From Sphingobacterium multivorum (GTDB lineage: Bacteria; Bacteroidota; Bacteroidia; Sphingobacteriales; Sphingobacteriaceae), in contig NZ_CP154261.1 in NCBI RefSeq assembly GCF_039511225.1, forward strand, positions 806,001-870,000: a stretch of 64,000 bases of DNA, written 5' to 3'. The position numbers and the translations under genes were made by a program. Numbering within the stretch: position 1 is the stretch's first letter; every line of letters starts with the position of its first letter. Below the pieces are notes generated by a model. The model worked only from the letters and a program-made list of their open reading frames with translations, was not told the origin of the DNA and made no database searches. Below are positions 43,580 to 53,649 of the stretch, piece by piece.

Positions 43580-45943
43580 ATGAAAGTCCGTATATTACTG
43601 ATGGCGGCAATGACGACATTGCTCTGCCCACAACTTCAAGCCCAGCAATTGCCCTATAAGAATAGTGCCTTACCTATTGAAAAAAGGGTAAGTGATCTAT
43701 TGGGAAGAATGACTGTGGAAGAGAAAGTCGGGCAATTGAGCAAATTGCTGGGCTGGGACATGTATAGCAAGAACGGAAAGCAGGTTACAATCAGCAATAA
43801 ATTGCGAAAGGCGGTAAAAGAACAGCATATCGGATTATTATGGGCAACCTTACGTGCCGATCCCTGGACACAAAAAACCTTGCTGAATGGTTTGAGCCCT
43901 GTAGAAGCTGCGCGCGCTACCAATGCGATCCAACGTTATATGGTGGATAGCACGCGCCTTGGAATTCCATTGTTATTGTCTGAAGAGGCGCCACATGGAC
44001 ATATGGCTATTGGTGCAACAGTGTTCCCTACCGCGATCGGACAGGCGAGTACATGGAACCCGCGGTTGATTCAGGACATGGCATCAACAATCGCCATGGA
44101 GACTTATGCTGTTGGCGGTAAAAATGGCTATGGCCCCGTATTGGATTTAGCACGAGATCCACGTTGGTCGCGTACTGAAGAGACCTATGGGGAGGATCCC
44201 TATCTTATTGGACAAATGGGAAGTGCAATGATCCGTGGTTTTCAAGGGGAAAAGTTAGGTGAGCAGGATAAAATAATAGGTACTTTAAAGCATTTTGTTG
44301 CCTATGCGGCTCCAGATGGCGGTCACAATGGTGAGTCTGTATCGTTTGGCGAGCGAAGCTTGAGACAGTATTTTCTCCCGCCTTTTGAGCGTGCTGTGAA
44401 ATCAGGAGCTGGGTCGGTTATGACGGCATATAATAGCATTGATGGAATTCCTTGTTCAGCCAATTCCTGGCTGTTGAATGATATCTTACGGAAAGACTGG
44501 GGATTTAAGGGGTTTGTCGTATCGGATCTACTGAGTATATCAGGGCTCAATGGCGGGCATGCAACAGCAGCGACTGCAGAAGAAGCGGCTTCACAAAGTA
44601 TACATGCCGGATTGGATGTTGATCTAAGCGGGACGGGTTATGGTTCAAATCTGCTTAAGGCTGTCCAACAGAGGCTCATTGAACCTGCTGTTCTCGATAC
44701 AGCAGTGGCCCGTGTACTGCGAATGAAATTCAATCTTGGTCTTTTTGATCATCCTTATGTTGATGAAAAGTTGGTAGCCCAAAAAGTCGCTACGACACAA
44801 AATAAAACAGTGGCAAGACAAGTGGCCCGCGAGTCGATTGTTTTGCTTAAAAACGATCAGCACATTTTACCCTTAAGTAAATCGTTGAAACGAATAGCCG
44901 TTATTGGCCCCAATGCCGATAATGCTTATAACCAGCTTGGCGATTACACTGCTCCACAGGCCGACGGTAAAGTGCAGACCCTGCTGACCGGGATCCGAGC
45001 GGCAGTTGGTAACAGTGCCAAGGTCGATTATGTGAAAGGTTGTGCGATCCGTGATACCAGCAATTCAGATATTGCTGCTGCTGTTGCAGCGGCAAAGCAG
45101 GCCGATGCAGTGGTTTTAGTACTCGGAGGTTCGAGCGCACGTGATTTTAAAACGTCGTATCAAGCAACAGGGGCGGCCAATGTTGATCCCAATACGGTAA
45201 GTGATATGGAGAGTGGAGAAGGATTTGACCGCGTTTCCCTGGATATGATGGGCGATCAGATCAAGTTGCTGAAAGCGATACAAGCTACAGGAAAACCCCT
45301 TGTACTTGTTACGATTATGGGAAGACCATTGAACTTAAATTGGGCTGCTGACAATGTACCAGCAATTGTGAATGCATGGTACCCTGGACAGGAGGGAGGC
45401 TTGGCTATTGCTGATGTATTGTTCGGTGACTACAATCCGGCGGGAAGATTACCGATTTCGGTACCTCGTTCGGTCGGCCAGCTTCCGGTACATTACAACC
45501 ATACAAAACCCAAACATCACGACTACGTGGAAATGTCGGCTAAGCCATTGTATGCTTTTGGCTATGGGTTGAGTTATAGTAGCTTCGATTACTCCAATTT
45601 ACAAATTTCTTTGAAGGAGGCCGAACATGATTTCGCTTGTACAGTGTCATTCGATATCGCCAATAACGGTAAATTGGCTGGCGATGAAGTCGCACAGTTG
45701 TATGTTGTGGATGAAGTAAGTTCGGTCGTGACACCGGTCATGCAATTGAAGCGATTTGAACGCAAAAAGATTGCAGCTGGAAAGACGGAACGCTATTCTT
45801 TTCAATTGACCAAAGAGGACCTCAAATTATGGAGTGCAAGCAAGGCATGGAAGACAGAAAAAGGAAAGTTTAAATTCTTGGTTGGAGCATCTTCGGATGA
45901 TATCCGACTGAAGGGCGAAATGGAATTAACAAGAGATTATTAA
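43580..45943 (+). CDS. GH3 beta-glycosidase (BglX-like), exported
   Basis: 787 residues. The signal peptide ends near CPQLQAQ. The N-terminal TIM barrel carries the family pattern RVSDLLGRMTVEEKVGQL and KHFVAYAAPDGGHNGESVS (quoted in part). The nucleophile is Asp 316 in GFVVSDLLSI. The alpha/beta sandwich (RIAVIGPNADNAYNQLGDYT) and a C-terminal FnIII-like domain (NNGKLAGDEVAQLYV) complete the usual three-domain BglX layout. It cleaves terminal beta-linked sugars, typically glucose or xylose. The exact sugar is not readable. It stands alone, with operator-like palindromes upstream, and may be one of the glycan enzymes served by the nearby ROK cassettes. Confidence 0.9.
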   Translation: MKVRILLMAAMTTLLCPQLQAQQLPYKNSALPIEKRVSDLLGRMTVEEKVGQLSKLLGWDMYSKNGKQVTISNKLRKAVKEQHIGLLWATLRADPWTQKTLLNGLSPVEAARATNAIQRYMVDSTRLGIPLLLSEEAPHGHMAIGATVFPTAIGQASTWNPRLIQDMASTIAMETYAVGGKNGYGPVLDLARDPRWSRTEETYGEDPYLIGQMGSAMIRGFQGEKLGEQDKIIGTLKHFVAYAAPDGGHNGESVSFGERSLRQYFLPPFERAVKSGAGSVMTAYNSIDGIPCSANSWLLNDILRKDWGFKGFVVSDLLSISGLNGGHATAATAEEAASQSIHAGLDVDLSGTGYGSNLLKAVQQRLIEPAVLDTAVARVLRMKFNLGLFDHPYVDEKLVAQKVATTQNKTVARQVARESIVLLKNDQHILPLSKSLKRIAVIGPNADNAYNQLGDYTAPQADGKVQTLLTGIRAAVGNSAKVDYVKGCAIRDTSNSDIAAAVAAAKQADAVVLVLGGSSARDFKTSYQATGAANVDPNTVSDMESGEGFDRVSLDMMGDQIKLLKAIQATGKPLVLVTIMGRPLNLNWAADNVPAIVNAWYPGQEGGLAIADVLFGDYNPAGRLPISVPRSVGQLPVHYNHTKPKHHDYVEMSAKPLYAFGYGLSYSSFDYSNLQISLKEAEHDFACTVSFDIANNGKLAGDEVAQLYVVDEVSSVVTPVMQLKRFERKKIAAGKTERYSFQLTKEDLKLWSASKAWKTEKGKFKFLVGASSDDIRLKGEMELTRDY

Positions 45944-45964
45944 TCCTAAACCACAAACAATACT

Positions 45965-45994
45965 ATAGGGCTGCCTAATTTTGGACAGCCCTAT
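45965..45994. terminator. Terminator between GH3 and the BNR gene
   Basis: Stem ATAGGGCTG / CAGCCCTAT with a 12-base loop (which can close further by CC/GG), followed by T residues on the plus strand. It mainly ends the GH3 gene, and may stop transcripts of the convergent gene less well. Confidence 0.85.
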
Positions 45995-45999
45995 TTTTT

Positions 46000-47037
46000 T
46001 TATTTGAGCACAATATGTTTGATACTTTTCCTATTCCAGGTATAGGTGATATGGATGAGGCCCTTTGGATCCTGAATGATTGTCGGATAAGAATACTCAT
46101 CGTTCTTTACTCCATCTTCCAGGGTTAGGATATCTTTCCAATGTAAGCCATCCTTTGATATGGCGACATGCAGTTTTGTACGTCCTTCCCACCAGTCGTT
46201 GCCTGCTATGGCCGGATTGAAGACGATCATAAATAAACCATTTTTTAGGCGGATGGCATCGGTGGCTGAATTGGGATTGAGCAGGTTTGTCGCTTGCCAG
46301 GGCCCCCAGGTAAGGCCTTGGTCTGTCGAAAAAGCGGCCATCACCTTATTTTCTTTACTTCGACAAAGCACCTGAATGCGTCCATCCGCGTGTTGAATCA
46401 CACTGGGCTGAATGACCTGTATGCTGGTATCGGGACGTATTGCGCTGGTGGACCAGGTGCGACCATGATCGGGGCTGATTTCTAGGTGTGCTTTCCAGAT
46501 TTCTGTTTTGGATTCCGTGCTGGAAGGGGAGAGCAGGAGTCCGTTTGTCAAGGTGAGCGGTTTATTCTTGATAGGTCCTAATATACCTTCAGGCAACTGC
46601 CGCGGTGCTGACCAGCTGGTTCCTTTATCAAGCGAATGTTTGACATAGCCCTTCCATTCTCTGGGGTTGGGTCCTATTTTATAATACAAAGATAGGGTGT
46701 CACTGTGCGGATACTGATAGAAGACAGGATTCCATGTTGGAAAACGGTTGTCACCAAGGATGCCATCTGCAATCTGTACGGGACGTTGCCACTGTCCATG
46801 ACTATACAGTGAACTCCATATGACAACATCGGGGTTAGATTCATGTGTACCACCAAACCAGGCTACCAATAAACTGTCTTTTCCGACGACTTGAATCGTG
46901 GAGGCATGGCATTGCTGGAATGGAACTTGGCCTGTTTTAAAAATTTGCTCTGACACCAGGATCTTAGGTCGATACGTTGCACATGAGAAAGTTACAAAAA
47001 GAAGGATAAATAGTGGAAATAGGTTGATTTTTTTCAT
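46000..47037 (-). CDS. BNR-repeat sialidase-like lipoprotein
   Basis: 345 residues. Lipobox FVTFSC (Cys 19). The six-bladed propeller is shown by repeated Asp-box-like motifs: SLDKGTSWSAPRQLPEG, SPDHGRTWS and STDQGLTWGPW (S/T-x-D-x-G-x-x-W), with AWFGGTHESNPDVVIW near the N-terminus. Close relatives are called exo-alpha-sialidases, but many such propellers act on other sugars, and sialidase activity is not proven here. It lies downstream of the fucosidase, with a hairpin in the 160-base gap, so it is probably part of the fucose/sialic acid-type glycan degradation. Confidence 0.75.
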   Translation of the reverse strand: MKKINLFPLFILLFVTFSCATYRPKILVSEQIFKTGQVPFQQCHASTIQVVGKDSLLVAWFGGTHESNPDVVIWSSLYSHGQWQRPVQIADGILGDNRFPTWNPVFYQYPHSDTLSLYYKIGPNPREWKGYVKHSLDKGTSWSAPRQLPEGILGPIKNKPLTLTNGLLLSPSSTESKTEIWKAHLEISPDHGRTWSTSAIRPDTSIQVIQPSVIQHADGRIQVLCRSKENKVMAAFSTDQGLTWGPWQATNLLNPNSATDAIRLKNGLFMIVFNPAIAGNDWWEGRTKLHVAISKDGLHWKDILTLEDGVKNDEYSYPTIIQDPKGLIHITYTWNRKSIKHIVLK

Positions 47038-47160
47038 TGGGAATTAAGGTTCTAAAAACCCATAGTTTGTTGATGTCTTATTTTCTTATTCCCGAGCAGA
47101 AGCTTTGGGTATGTTGAAATGTTCGGGCGGTCATCGGGAAACAATGATCTTTTTAAATGA

Positions 47161-47195
47161 TAAAATTCCGTTGGATTATATCCAACGGAATTTTA
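47161..47195 (-). terminator. Hairpin downstream of the GH29 gene
   Basis: A perfect 15-bp inverted repeat (47161-47175 and 47181-47195, loop TTATA). On the minus strand it lies immediately after the fucosidase stop, followed by a short T-rich stretch. It separates GH29 from the BNR gene and may reduce, but not fully stop, read-through. Confidence 0.75.
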
Positions 47196-47197
47196 TA

Positions 47198-48634
47198 TTA
47201 TTTGCTTTGCAATTGAATTGCAGTAGCATAGCTAAATCGTGTACTAGGACTTCTCAAGGTAATTTGGTTACCACGTTGAGACCAGTCCAATTTACCTTTA
47301 TGACCTAGAATAGCAATCTTTTTTACGTTAAAATTGTCGGGTACTTGAAAGACGTATTCATTGGGCTGCTGGTAAGTGTCACCTTCAGAAAGATGGAATA
47401 CATTGACCACTTTACTGTCTTTGCTTCTGGTGTAGTAATAGTCACCTTGGTGATAAGGAGCAATGGTACGTGTTGCAAACACTGCAGTTTGATTGATTTT
47501 CATCCAGGCTGCCAGCTCGTTCAAGCGATCGTATGCAGCCTGATCGTAATCCCCTGTAGGGCCAGGGGCTATGTTCAATAAGTAGTTTCCGCCGCGAGAA
47601 ATAATTTTCACCAATGTTTCTACGATTTTTTTGGTCGGCTTGTATTGATCGTTGGGCACATAACTGAATGAATTACCCATGGTGATGCAACTTTCCCATG
47701 GAATATCCAACGGATGTTCAGGAATCGCTTGTTCGGGAGTGACATAATTTTCCCAGTTTCCAGGTACCGTACGGTCAACGACGATAATACCCGGTTGATT
47801 TTTTCTTGCCATGCCACCGATGCGGTCCATGTCAATATTTTGATCCATTTTGATTGTCTGTTGCCAGTCGACAGATTTGTCAACCGTTTCTAAGGGGCGG
47901 ACCTGGCCTCCATCCAACCAAAGGATATCAACCTTGCCGTATTCGGAAGTCAGCTCGTTGATCTGATTGTAGGTAAAGTCTTTAAATTTTTGCCAGCGGT
48001 CCGGATATTTTTTAGGGTCATAATTTACATTTCTGTCTTTTGGCGGAAAGTAGGACCACCAGTAGTAATCGGAGTGCCAGTCCGGTTTGGAGAAATAGGC
48101 GCCAATTTTGAAGCCATCATTGCGAAAAGTATTGAAGATTTCTTTGGTTACATTGGCCTTTGGATTTGTCGAAAATGGCGTTTTAGCAGAGGTGATTTTA
48201 TAATCCGATTCTTTGGTATCGAACATGGCAAATCCATCGTGATGTTTGGTTGTAAAGACGACATATTTCATGCCGGCAGCTTTAGCGGCATCGGCCCATT
48301 TTTGAGGATTAAAATCTGTTGGATTAAAGGTTGTCTGTAGATTTTCGTAGTTCTTGAGGTATTCGAAATAGGTTTTACCATGTTCGGGTTTGCGTTGGGT
48401 CCAACCTTCATCTTCAGGACAGATACTCCAGCTTTCAACGATTCCCCATTGACTATAGGTACCCCAGTGCATGAAAAGGCCAAACTTCATATCTTGCCAT
48501 TGTTCGAGATTTTCAATCACTAGAGGATCTGTCGGTTTTTGATAGCCATTAGATACGTTATGTGCTTGGCCAAACGCTAATGTTGCGCTTGAAGCAATCA
48601 GCGCGGTGGATATAATGGTTTTTAGTTTTTGCAT
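47198..48634 (-). CDS. GH29 alpha-L-fucosidase, exported
   Basis: 478 residues from the preferred start MQKLKTIIST (48634). The longer frame to 48670 runs through a terminator stem and is unlikely. The signal peptide ends near ATLAFGQ. The TIM barrel has KFGLFMHWGTYSQWG, FTTKHHDGFAMFDT, and the nucleophile Asp 241 in KVDILWLDGG. GNYLLNIAPGPTGDY is typical of the family end. It releases terminal alpha-L-fucose from host-type glycans. It follows the ROK1-SusC-SusD cassette after a terminator, so read-through or its own promoter is needed. Confidence 0.92.
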   Translation of the reverse strand: MQKLKTIISTALIASSATLAFGQAHNVSNGYQKPTDPLVIENLEQWQDMKFGLFMHWGTYSQWGIVESWSICPEDEGWTQRKPEHGKTYFEYLKNYENLQTTFNPTDFNPQKWADAAKAAGMKYVVFTTKHHDGFAMFDTKESDYKITSAKTPFSTNPKANVTKEIFNTFRNDGFKIGAYFSKPDWHSDYYWWSYFPPKDRNVNYDPKKYPDRWQKFKDFTYNQINELTSEYGKVDILWLDGGQVRPLETVDKSVDWQQTIKMDQNIDMDRIGGMARKNQPGIIVVDRTVPGNWENYVTPEQAIPEHPLDIPWESCITMGNSFSYVPNDQYKPTKKIVETLVKIISRGGNYLLNIAPGPTGDYDQAAYDRLNELAAWMKINQTAVFATRTIAPYHQGDYYYTRSKDSKVVNVFHLSEGDTYQQPNEYVFQVPDNFNVKKIAILGHKGKLDWSQRGNQITLRSPSTRFSYATAIQLQSK

Positions 48635-48659
48635 GGATAAAGATAGTGAAAATGATAAA

Positions 48660-48686
48660 AAGAAGGCCACCTTAGGTGGCCTTCTT
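48660..48686 (-). terminator. Rho-independent terminator of ROK cassette 1
   Basis: A perfect 12-bp stem (AAGAAGGCCACC / GGTGGCCTTCTT, loop TTA), followed on the minus strand by a T-run. It ends the SusD of cassette 1 and overlaps the longest frame of GH29, which argues for the later GH29 start. Confidence 0.9.
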
Positions 48687-48708
48687 GTAGATAGATATAG
48701 CTTATGCG

Positions 48709-50301
48709 TTAATTTACGTCCCAGAAGAGTTTGGTGTCAAGCTTATCTTTGCTTTTTACAGCGTCATAATTTGCGCCATTTAAATTCACTTCTGTTGCGG
48801 GGATATTCCATCTCGCAGGGACAGTTTTTTGAATATCAGATACTTCTGTTCTAAAAGTAAATACAGGGTAATTTAATCTTCTTACTTCCGCCCAGGATTG
48901 TAAAGGTTGAATAACGTTGAAGTGTAGCCATTTCTGAGTGGCGATTAATTGAACGTTATTTGTTCCCCAACCAATATTTGAGATGTAGGTATTGATCTGA
49001 TCTTCTGTTGGTTGTGCTGCGGCAGTAGTTGTGTTGTCTTTGCTTAACGCCCTGATTGCAGGAAATAGTGCAATGGATTGTTTTATGCCTTGTTCGAAAG
49101 CTGATTTTGCAGCAGCATTATTTCCGGTCCTGTTGTAATATTCTGCAAGTAAGTAATTGACTTCTGATGCCGTGATCAATAAGCCCGGGAAATATTCATT
49201 TCTCGAGTAAGTAGAACGATTATAGATGGCAATCTTACTTGGATTAGCTGGTGTTCCGGAAATCAAAGCAGTTTGTTCTGCACTCGTTAGAGACTGATCT
49301 AGCCCAATATAAGCTCCATTAGCACCTTGTCCAGGTTCAAAAATAAATGGTAATCTCGGGTCTGCCTTTGAAACCATGTTGTCAATCATTACTTTCCCGG
49401 CAATATTGGCGTTCCAACTTTCTAAACCATCTCTAAATCCTCTTGCATTGATATCTGATCCTGAATTGAAGACACTGATGTCGATATTATCTGCATTGGT
49501 GAGCGTTAATGGATAAGTTGATTGATTTCCAATAATGTCGGCCAGCTCTTGGTTTGCTCTTGCTGTAAAAGTAGAGGCAGCACTTACGCGAGTCAACATA
49601 CGTAGGCGAAGGGAATTACAGTATTTTTTCCATAGTGTAATGTCACCTTTGTTTATTAAATCTTGCGTTTTAAAAGACGTGGAAACACCTGAAGTTAGTG
49701 CTGGTAGTGTATTAAGCTCGGTACTAATGGCTTTTAGGTCATCCAGCATCGTTTTATAAATATCTTCTGCAGTGTCATATTTAGCATACGAGCTCGGATA
49801 ATTTCCACCATTGGTGCTCAACATGCCTGCTTGCGACCAAGGGATATCTCCATGTAAATCAACAACCTGTTGCGTTTGATCATAAAAGAAAATCTTTGCT
49901 GCAAGGTAAAATATGCGTAGCTGAGTTCGCTCTGCTTCTGGCAATGCTGTGTATACTTTTTCAAATTCTCTGTATTGTGCAAGACCTGCATAATAAGTAT
50001 TCCACCGATCTTGGGTAGAAGCACCTCCCGGTATTAATTGATTATTCTCGTTTGCCCATCCCGTAGCCTGAACATAGCGATTAGCAGTCGATCGGAGGAT
50101 AACAAAGTAATTCCAGTAACTTGGGACAACCAGTTCTCTGTAGGAATAGGTAATTCCTGCGAACTGTTTGTCGGCTGACACTTCACTTATTTTTCCTGGA
50201 TCTCTGTATAACTCATCAAAAGATGATTTACTACAAGAGGTTATTGCTGTAATACCCGCGGCACATAGACCAGCAAGTAAGATGTGTTTTTTGATTTTCA
50301 T
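48709..50301 (-). CDS. SusD-like lipoprotein (ROK cassette 1)
   Basis: 530 residues. Lipobox AITSC (Cys 23). It is of the SusD_like-2 branch: VVDLHGDIPWSQAGML, WKKYCNSLRLRMLTRVS, and TASEVNYLLAEYYNRTGNN. Near the C-terminus are WLHFNVIQPLQSWAEVRRLNYP and LFWDVN. A paralogue with the same C-terminus pattern (KIFWDVK) is encoded in cassette 2. It pairs with the SusC encoded 4 bases upstream. The ligand is probably a glycan processed by the nearby GH29 and BNR enzymes. Confidence 0.93.
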   Translation of the reverse strand: MKIKKHILLAGLCAAGITAITSCSKSSFDELYRDPGKISEVSADKQFAGITYSYRELVVPSYWNYFVILRSTANRYVQATGWANENNQLIPGGASTQDRWNTYYAGLAQYREFEKVYTALPEAERTQLRIFYLAAKIFFYDQTQQVVDLHGDIPWSQAGMLSTNGGNYPSSYAKYDTAEDIYKTMLDDLKAISTELNTLPALTSGVSTSFKTQDLINKGDITLWKKYCNSLRLRMLTRVSAASTFTARANQELADIIGNQSTYPLTLTNADNIDISVFNSGSDINARGFRDGLESWNANIAGKVMIDNMVSKADPRLPFIFEPGQGANGAYIGLDQSLTSAEQTALISGTPANPSKIAIYNRSTYSRNEYFPGLLITASEVNYLLAEYYNRTGNNAAAKSAFEQGIKQSIALFPAIRALSKDNTTTAAAQPTEDQINTYISNIGWGTNNVQLIATQKWLHFNVIQPLQSWAEVRRLNYPVFTFRTEVSDIQKTVPARWNIPATEVNLNGANYDAVKSKDKLDTKLFWDVN

Positions 50302-50305
50302 AATT

Positions 50306-53300
50306 TTAGAAACTTGCGCGTAACATTAAACCATAAGTTCTTGTTGCTGGACCTGAACCAGCATTGGTAATTTGTTGTGACCAGTGTGAACCACCTGTCA
50401 TTTGTTCAGGATCGAGGTGTTTGGCGGTTCTGTAGATGAAGAACAAGTTTCTTCCAAAGGCCGATAAACTGATGTTTTTCGCTTTTAACTTGCGAGCGAA
50501 ATCTTTCGGAAGTCTATAAGCGAGCGAAAGTTCACGCATCTTGATATAGTTGTTTTTCTCTACATAAAGTTCATAACGAGAGTTTCCGCCATATTGTGGG
50601 CCACCCCAGTTATAGGTTGAATTGAAGTAGGTCGCTTGGGAGATGATATTCGCGTTTTTAGTACCATCTAATAAAACCCCGTCCAATAACATACCATCAT
50701 GATAAACCGTTTCTCCATTAGGTCCAGTGGAACCAGTAGTAGCAATTCCTTTTCCTCCAGACAAGTAGTAACTCAATCCACCATGTTCAGCGTCCATACC
50801 CTCTAAGGTTTCTTCTAGCAAGCCTCTACTTTTCATCCAGTTGATACCGGTAGGCATAATATGTCCTCCCCAGCGGAAGTCAATTAGAGCGTCCAAAGTG
50901 AAATTTTTGTAACTAAAGGAGTTGATGAACCCACCAATTGCTTTAGGCATGGCATTACCAACTTTTTTGTACGTTGTGTTATCCAATTGATATAAACCAT
51001 TTGCGTCAACAATCATTCGTCCTTGATCATCTGTTTTTACCGGCCGAGCGTAGATATCACCCAATGGTTCTCCAACTCTCGAAATAATCTTAGCTGCATC
51101 ACCATCAATAAATCGGTGCTCTAATTCGGTCGCACCGCCTGCTAATTGCTCGACCTTGTTTCTGTTGAACGCAAGGTTAACGGTTGTATTCCACTTGAAG
51201 TTTTCACTTTGAACTGGTGTACCGTTAACAACAAATTCCCATCCTTTGTTACGTAATGTACCTACGTTTGCAACAATGGAGCTAGCACCTGTCGTCATTG
51301 GTAAAGAGAAATCTAGGATCTGATCTTTGATCTGGCCATTGTAATAAGTAATGTCAAATCCTAATCGGCCTTTTAACAATCTAGTTTCTAAACCAAATTC
51401 GATCTCATGCTTGGTCTCAGGTTTAATGCGCTCATTTCCGAAGCCGGAGGTTGGAACCTGTGTATAAATCACAGATCCTGTTCCTTGATCGCCCAGTGTT
51501 TTTTGAGAGAAGCTCAAGGCGCTTTGGAAAATATTAGGATAATTTCCCACAATTCCCCATGAGCCTCTTAATTTCGCATAATCGAAGACTTCCGGAAGTT
51601 TAAACGCATCAGATAAGATTAAACTTGAGTTGACCGATGGATAATACAAAACATTGTTATCTGGGTGCATCTGTGAAATAAGCTCACGACGTAATGTCCC
51701 TTCTACATACCAATAGTCTTTAAAACTAAAATTTAAAGTTCCAAAAGTTGCATCTCTTAATGACCAAACCCTAGCTTGTGAGCTTCTGGAATCATTAACG
51801 GAGGCTGATAGATCATACCAATTGCGTTGAGATAATCCACCGTTAGTCCAGCCACTAACCGAAAAGTCCTGATTTTTTGTCGCAGTATAGCCTACTGCAG
51901 CTCCTAACTTAATGTCCTTATTAATTTGTTTTTTATAGGAGGCAAGAAGGTCGGTGTAATAAATGTTTTGATTTTGATTCTTTGTCGTAAATCCTGACTC
52001 GGTGTCAAAACCGTAAAGTAATGGGAAGCGATTAGGGCTGCGGTCTTCAAATCGTGCTGATGTAACGTCAGCAGAGAATCTAGCGCGAACAGATAAATCG
52101 TCTGTGATTTGATAAGTATTGGTAAATGAACCAATTAAACGGTTTGAATATTCATCACTTGTTTTAGCTCGAGTATTCCAATAATAATCTAATACATCGA
52201 CTTTATATCCGTTGTGTATTAGATTTTCACCCGGGGTAAGACTTTGATTCGTTCCAGTTACATATTTGTAACCTAGGCTTGTTTGATAGCGATCTGCATA
52301 CCAGTCTGGGTTATCAAATGTGGAAATCATCCCCGTAAAATTGTTAATCAAACGATCCGTCATAAATGGCCTGTTATGCGTATGCTGATTGATATAATTA
52401 ACGACAACATCGGTTGTCAGTTTATTCCACAATTTAAATGTTGAGTTAAAATTGACAATGTTCTTTTTGTTATACGAATCGAACGACGTCATCTGATTAT
52501 CTTGACGCGTAAGGGAGAAACGAACATTTGACGTTTCTGTTGCGTGGCCTAGCGCGAGATTAAGGGATGTATTGTTGGGATTGTTGAAAAACTTTCCATA
52601 AGCATTCTGAGCTTCATAAGGCCGCACTTTACCGTCCCATGTTACCGTTGGTAGTCCATCAAATTTAGGCCCGAAGTTTACCGTTGCGGGTAAAACACCT
52701 CTTGTAACTCCATCAACAGCCCGATCAGCACCATAATAGAAAAATTTATCTTCTGCCTGTCCTCCATTTGCATAAGCTAAGCTATAGCCTGGCCCCCGTA
52801 CATTTTGGAATTTGGGTAGGTATGCAATTTGATCATGCGTATAGTTTGCATTAAAATCAATTGAAAAGCCTGTACCCCCCTTATTTGATTTTGTTGTGAT
52901 AAGGACAACACCATTCATTGCTTCAGATCCATATAATGCAGCAGCTGAAGCGCCTTTTAAAATGGATACTGTTTCGATATCCTCAGGGTTTAAATCCTCA
53001 AGGCCATTACCACGAGCACGTTGGTCGCCCCAATAATTGGAGTTATCAAATTTATTTTGGCGCATAGGTACCCCATCAATAATGACTAATGGTTGTGAAC
53101 CTCCTGTGATAGAGTTAATACCACGAATATTGATATTTACGCCTGAGGTCGCTCCCCCTGGAGCAGTTGTGATGCGTACGCCCGGTGCTTTACCATATAA
53201 TGCCCCCGCAAAGTTTGGTGAACCGGTTTTTGTTAGTTCTTTAGAATCAATCGTACTCATGGCATAACCAAGCTCTCTCGGGGCTTTTTTGATACCCATG

Positions 53301-53626
53301 GCAGTAACAACAACTTCTTCCAGGTTGGATTGATCGCTGGTTAAGCTTACGTTGATTGTTTTGTTGGAACCAACCACAACTTCTTGGGATTTGTAGCCCA
53401 CCATGGAGATGCGCAAAGTTTCACCTGTTGAAGCTTGGATTGTGAAAGATCCATTGCCGCCAGTTTGGGTGCCCCTGCTGGTTCCTTTTACGGAGACAGT
53501 GGCGCCAGAAATTGGTCCATTAGCATCTGAAACTATTCCAGAAATGCTTTGCTGCGCGTAGAGCGATGTAGCACTGAAAAGTGTACATAGCGCCAATCCT
53601 GCAGTTTTTTTGTAAAATAGACTCAT
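50306..53626 (-). CDS. SusC/RagA-family transporter (ROK cassette 1)
   Basis: 1106 residues. The signal peptide MSLFYKKTAGLALCTLFSAT is almost identical to that of the SusC in cassette 2. A regulatory-like domain (ISGIVSDANGPISGATVSVK) follows, then NLEEVVVTAMGIKKAPRELG and the plug signature VSILKGASAAALYGSEAMN. The barrel ends GLMLRASF. There is no STN domain. It starts 23 bases after the ROK regulator gene, so regulator and transporter share a transcript. The protein is a paralogue of the SusC in cassette 2. Confidence 0.95.
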   Translation of the reverse strand: MSLFYKKTAGLALCTLFSATSLYAQQSISGIVSDANGPISGATVSVKGTSRGTQTGGNGSFTIQASTGETLRISMVGYKSQEVVVGSNKTINVSLTSDQSNLEEVVVTAMGIKKAPRELGYAMSTIDSKELTKTGSPNFAGALYGKAPGVRITTAPGGATSGVNINIRGINSITGGSQPLVIIDGVPMRQNKFDNSNYWGDQRARGNGLEDLNPEDIETVSILKGASAAALYGSEAMNGVVLITTKSNKGGTGFSIDFNANYTHDQIAYLPKFQNVRGPGYSLAYANGGQAEDKFFYYGADRAVDGVTRGVLPATVNFGPKFDGLPTVTWDGKVRPYEAQNAYGKFFNNPNNTSLNLALGHATETSNVRFSLTRQDNQMTSFDSYNKKNIVNFNSTFKLWNKLTTDVVVNYINQHTHNRPFMTDRLINNFTGMISTFDNPDWYADRYQTSLGYKYVTGTNQSLTPGENLIHNGYKVDVLDYYWNTRAKTSDEYSNRLIGSFTNTYQITDDLSVRARFSADVTSARFEDRSPNRFPLLYGFDTESGFTTKNQNQNIYYTDLLASYKKQINKDIKLGAAVGYTATKNQDFSVSGWTNGGLSQRNWYDLSASVNDSRSSQARVWSLRDATFGTLNFSFKDYWYVEGTLRRELISQMHPDNNVLYYPSVNSSLILSDAFKLPEVFDYAKLRGSWGIVGNYPNIFQSALSFSQKTLGDQGTGSVIYTQVPTSGFGNERIKPETKHEIEFGLETRLLKGRLGFDITYYNGQIKDQILDFSLPMTTGASSIVANVGTLRNKGWEFVVNGTPVQSENFKWNTTVNLAFNRNKVEQLAGGATELEHRFIDGDAAKIISRVGEPLGDIYARPVKTDDQGRMIVDANGLYQLDNTTYKKVGNAMPKAIGGFINSFSYKNFTLDALIDFRWGGHIMPTGINWMKSRGLLEETLEGMDAEHGGLSYYLSGGKGIATTGSTGPNGETVYHDGMLLDGVLLDGTKNANIISQATYFNSTYNWGGPQYGGNSRYELYVEKNNYIKMRELSLAYRLPKDFARKLKAKNISLSAFGRNLFFIYRTAKHLDPEQMTGGSHWSQQITNAGSGPATRTYGLMLRASF

Positions 53627-53649
53627 GTTTTAGGTGTTTGTGTAAAACG

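Noticed and set aside
1734..43580. CTACTTATG occurs at 1734, 9281 and 43572, the latter two at start codons
   Set aside because: It is a short sequence ending in ATG in an AT-rich genome, and the downstream genes are unrelated; only the inverted repeats at 1734 and 1902 are kept as candidate operators.
45000..45700. Long minus-strand open frames inside the GH3 gene and similar ones inside SusC and SusD genes
   Set aside because: They overlap strongly supported genes, have no recognisable domains, and look like frame shadows.
48635..48670. N-terminal extension of the fucosidase (MAFFLSFSLSLS)
   Set aside because: It is encoded by the terminator stem region of the upstream SusD gene, so it is probably not translated.
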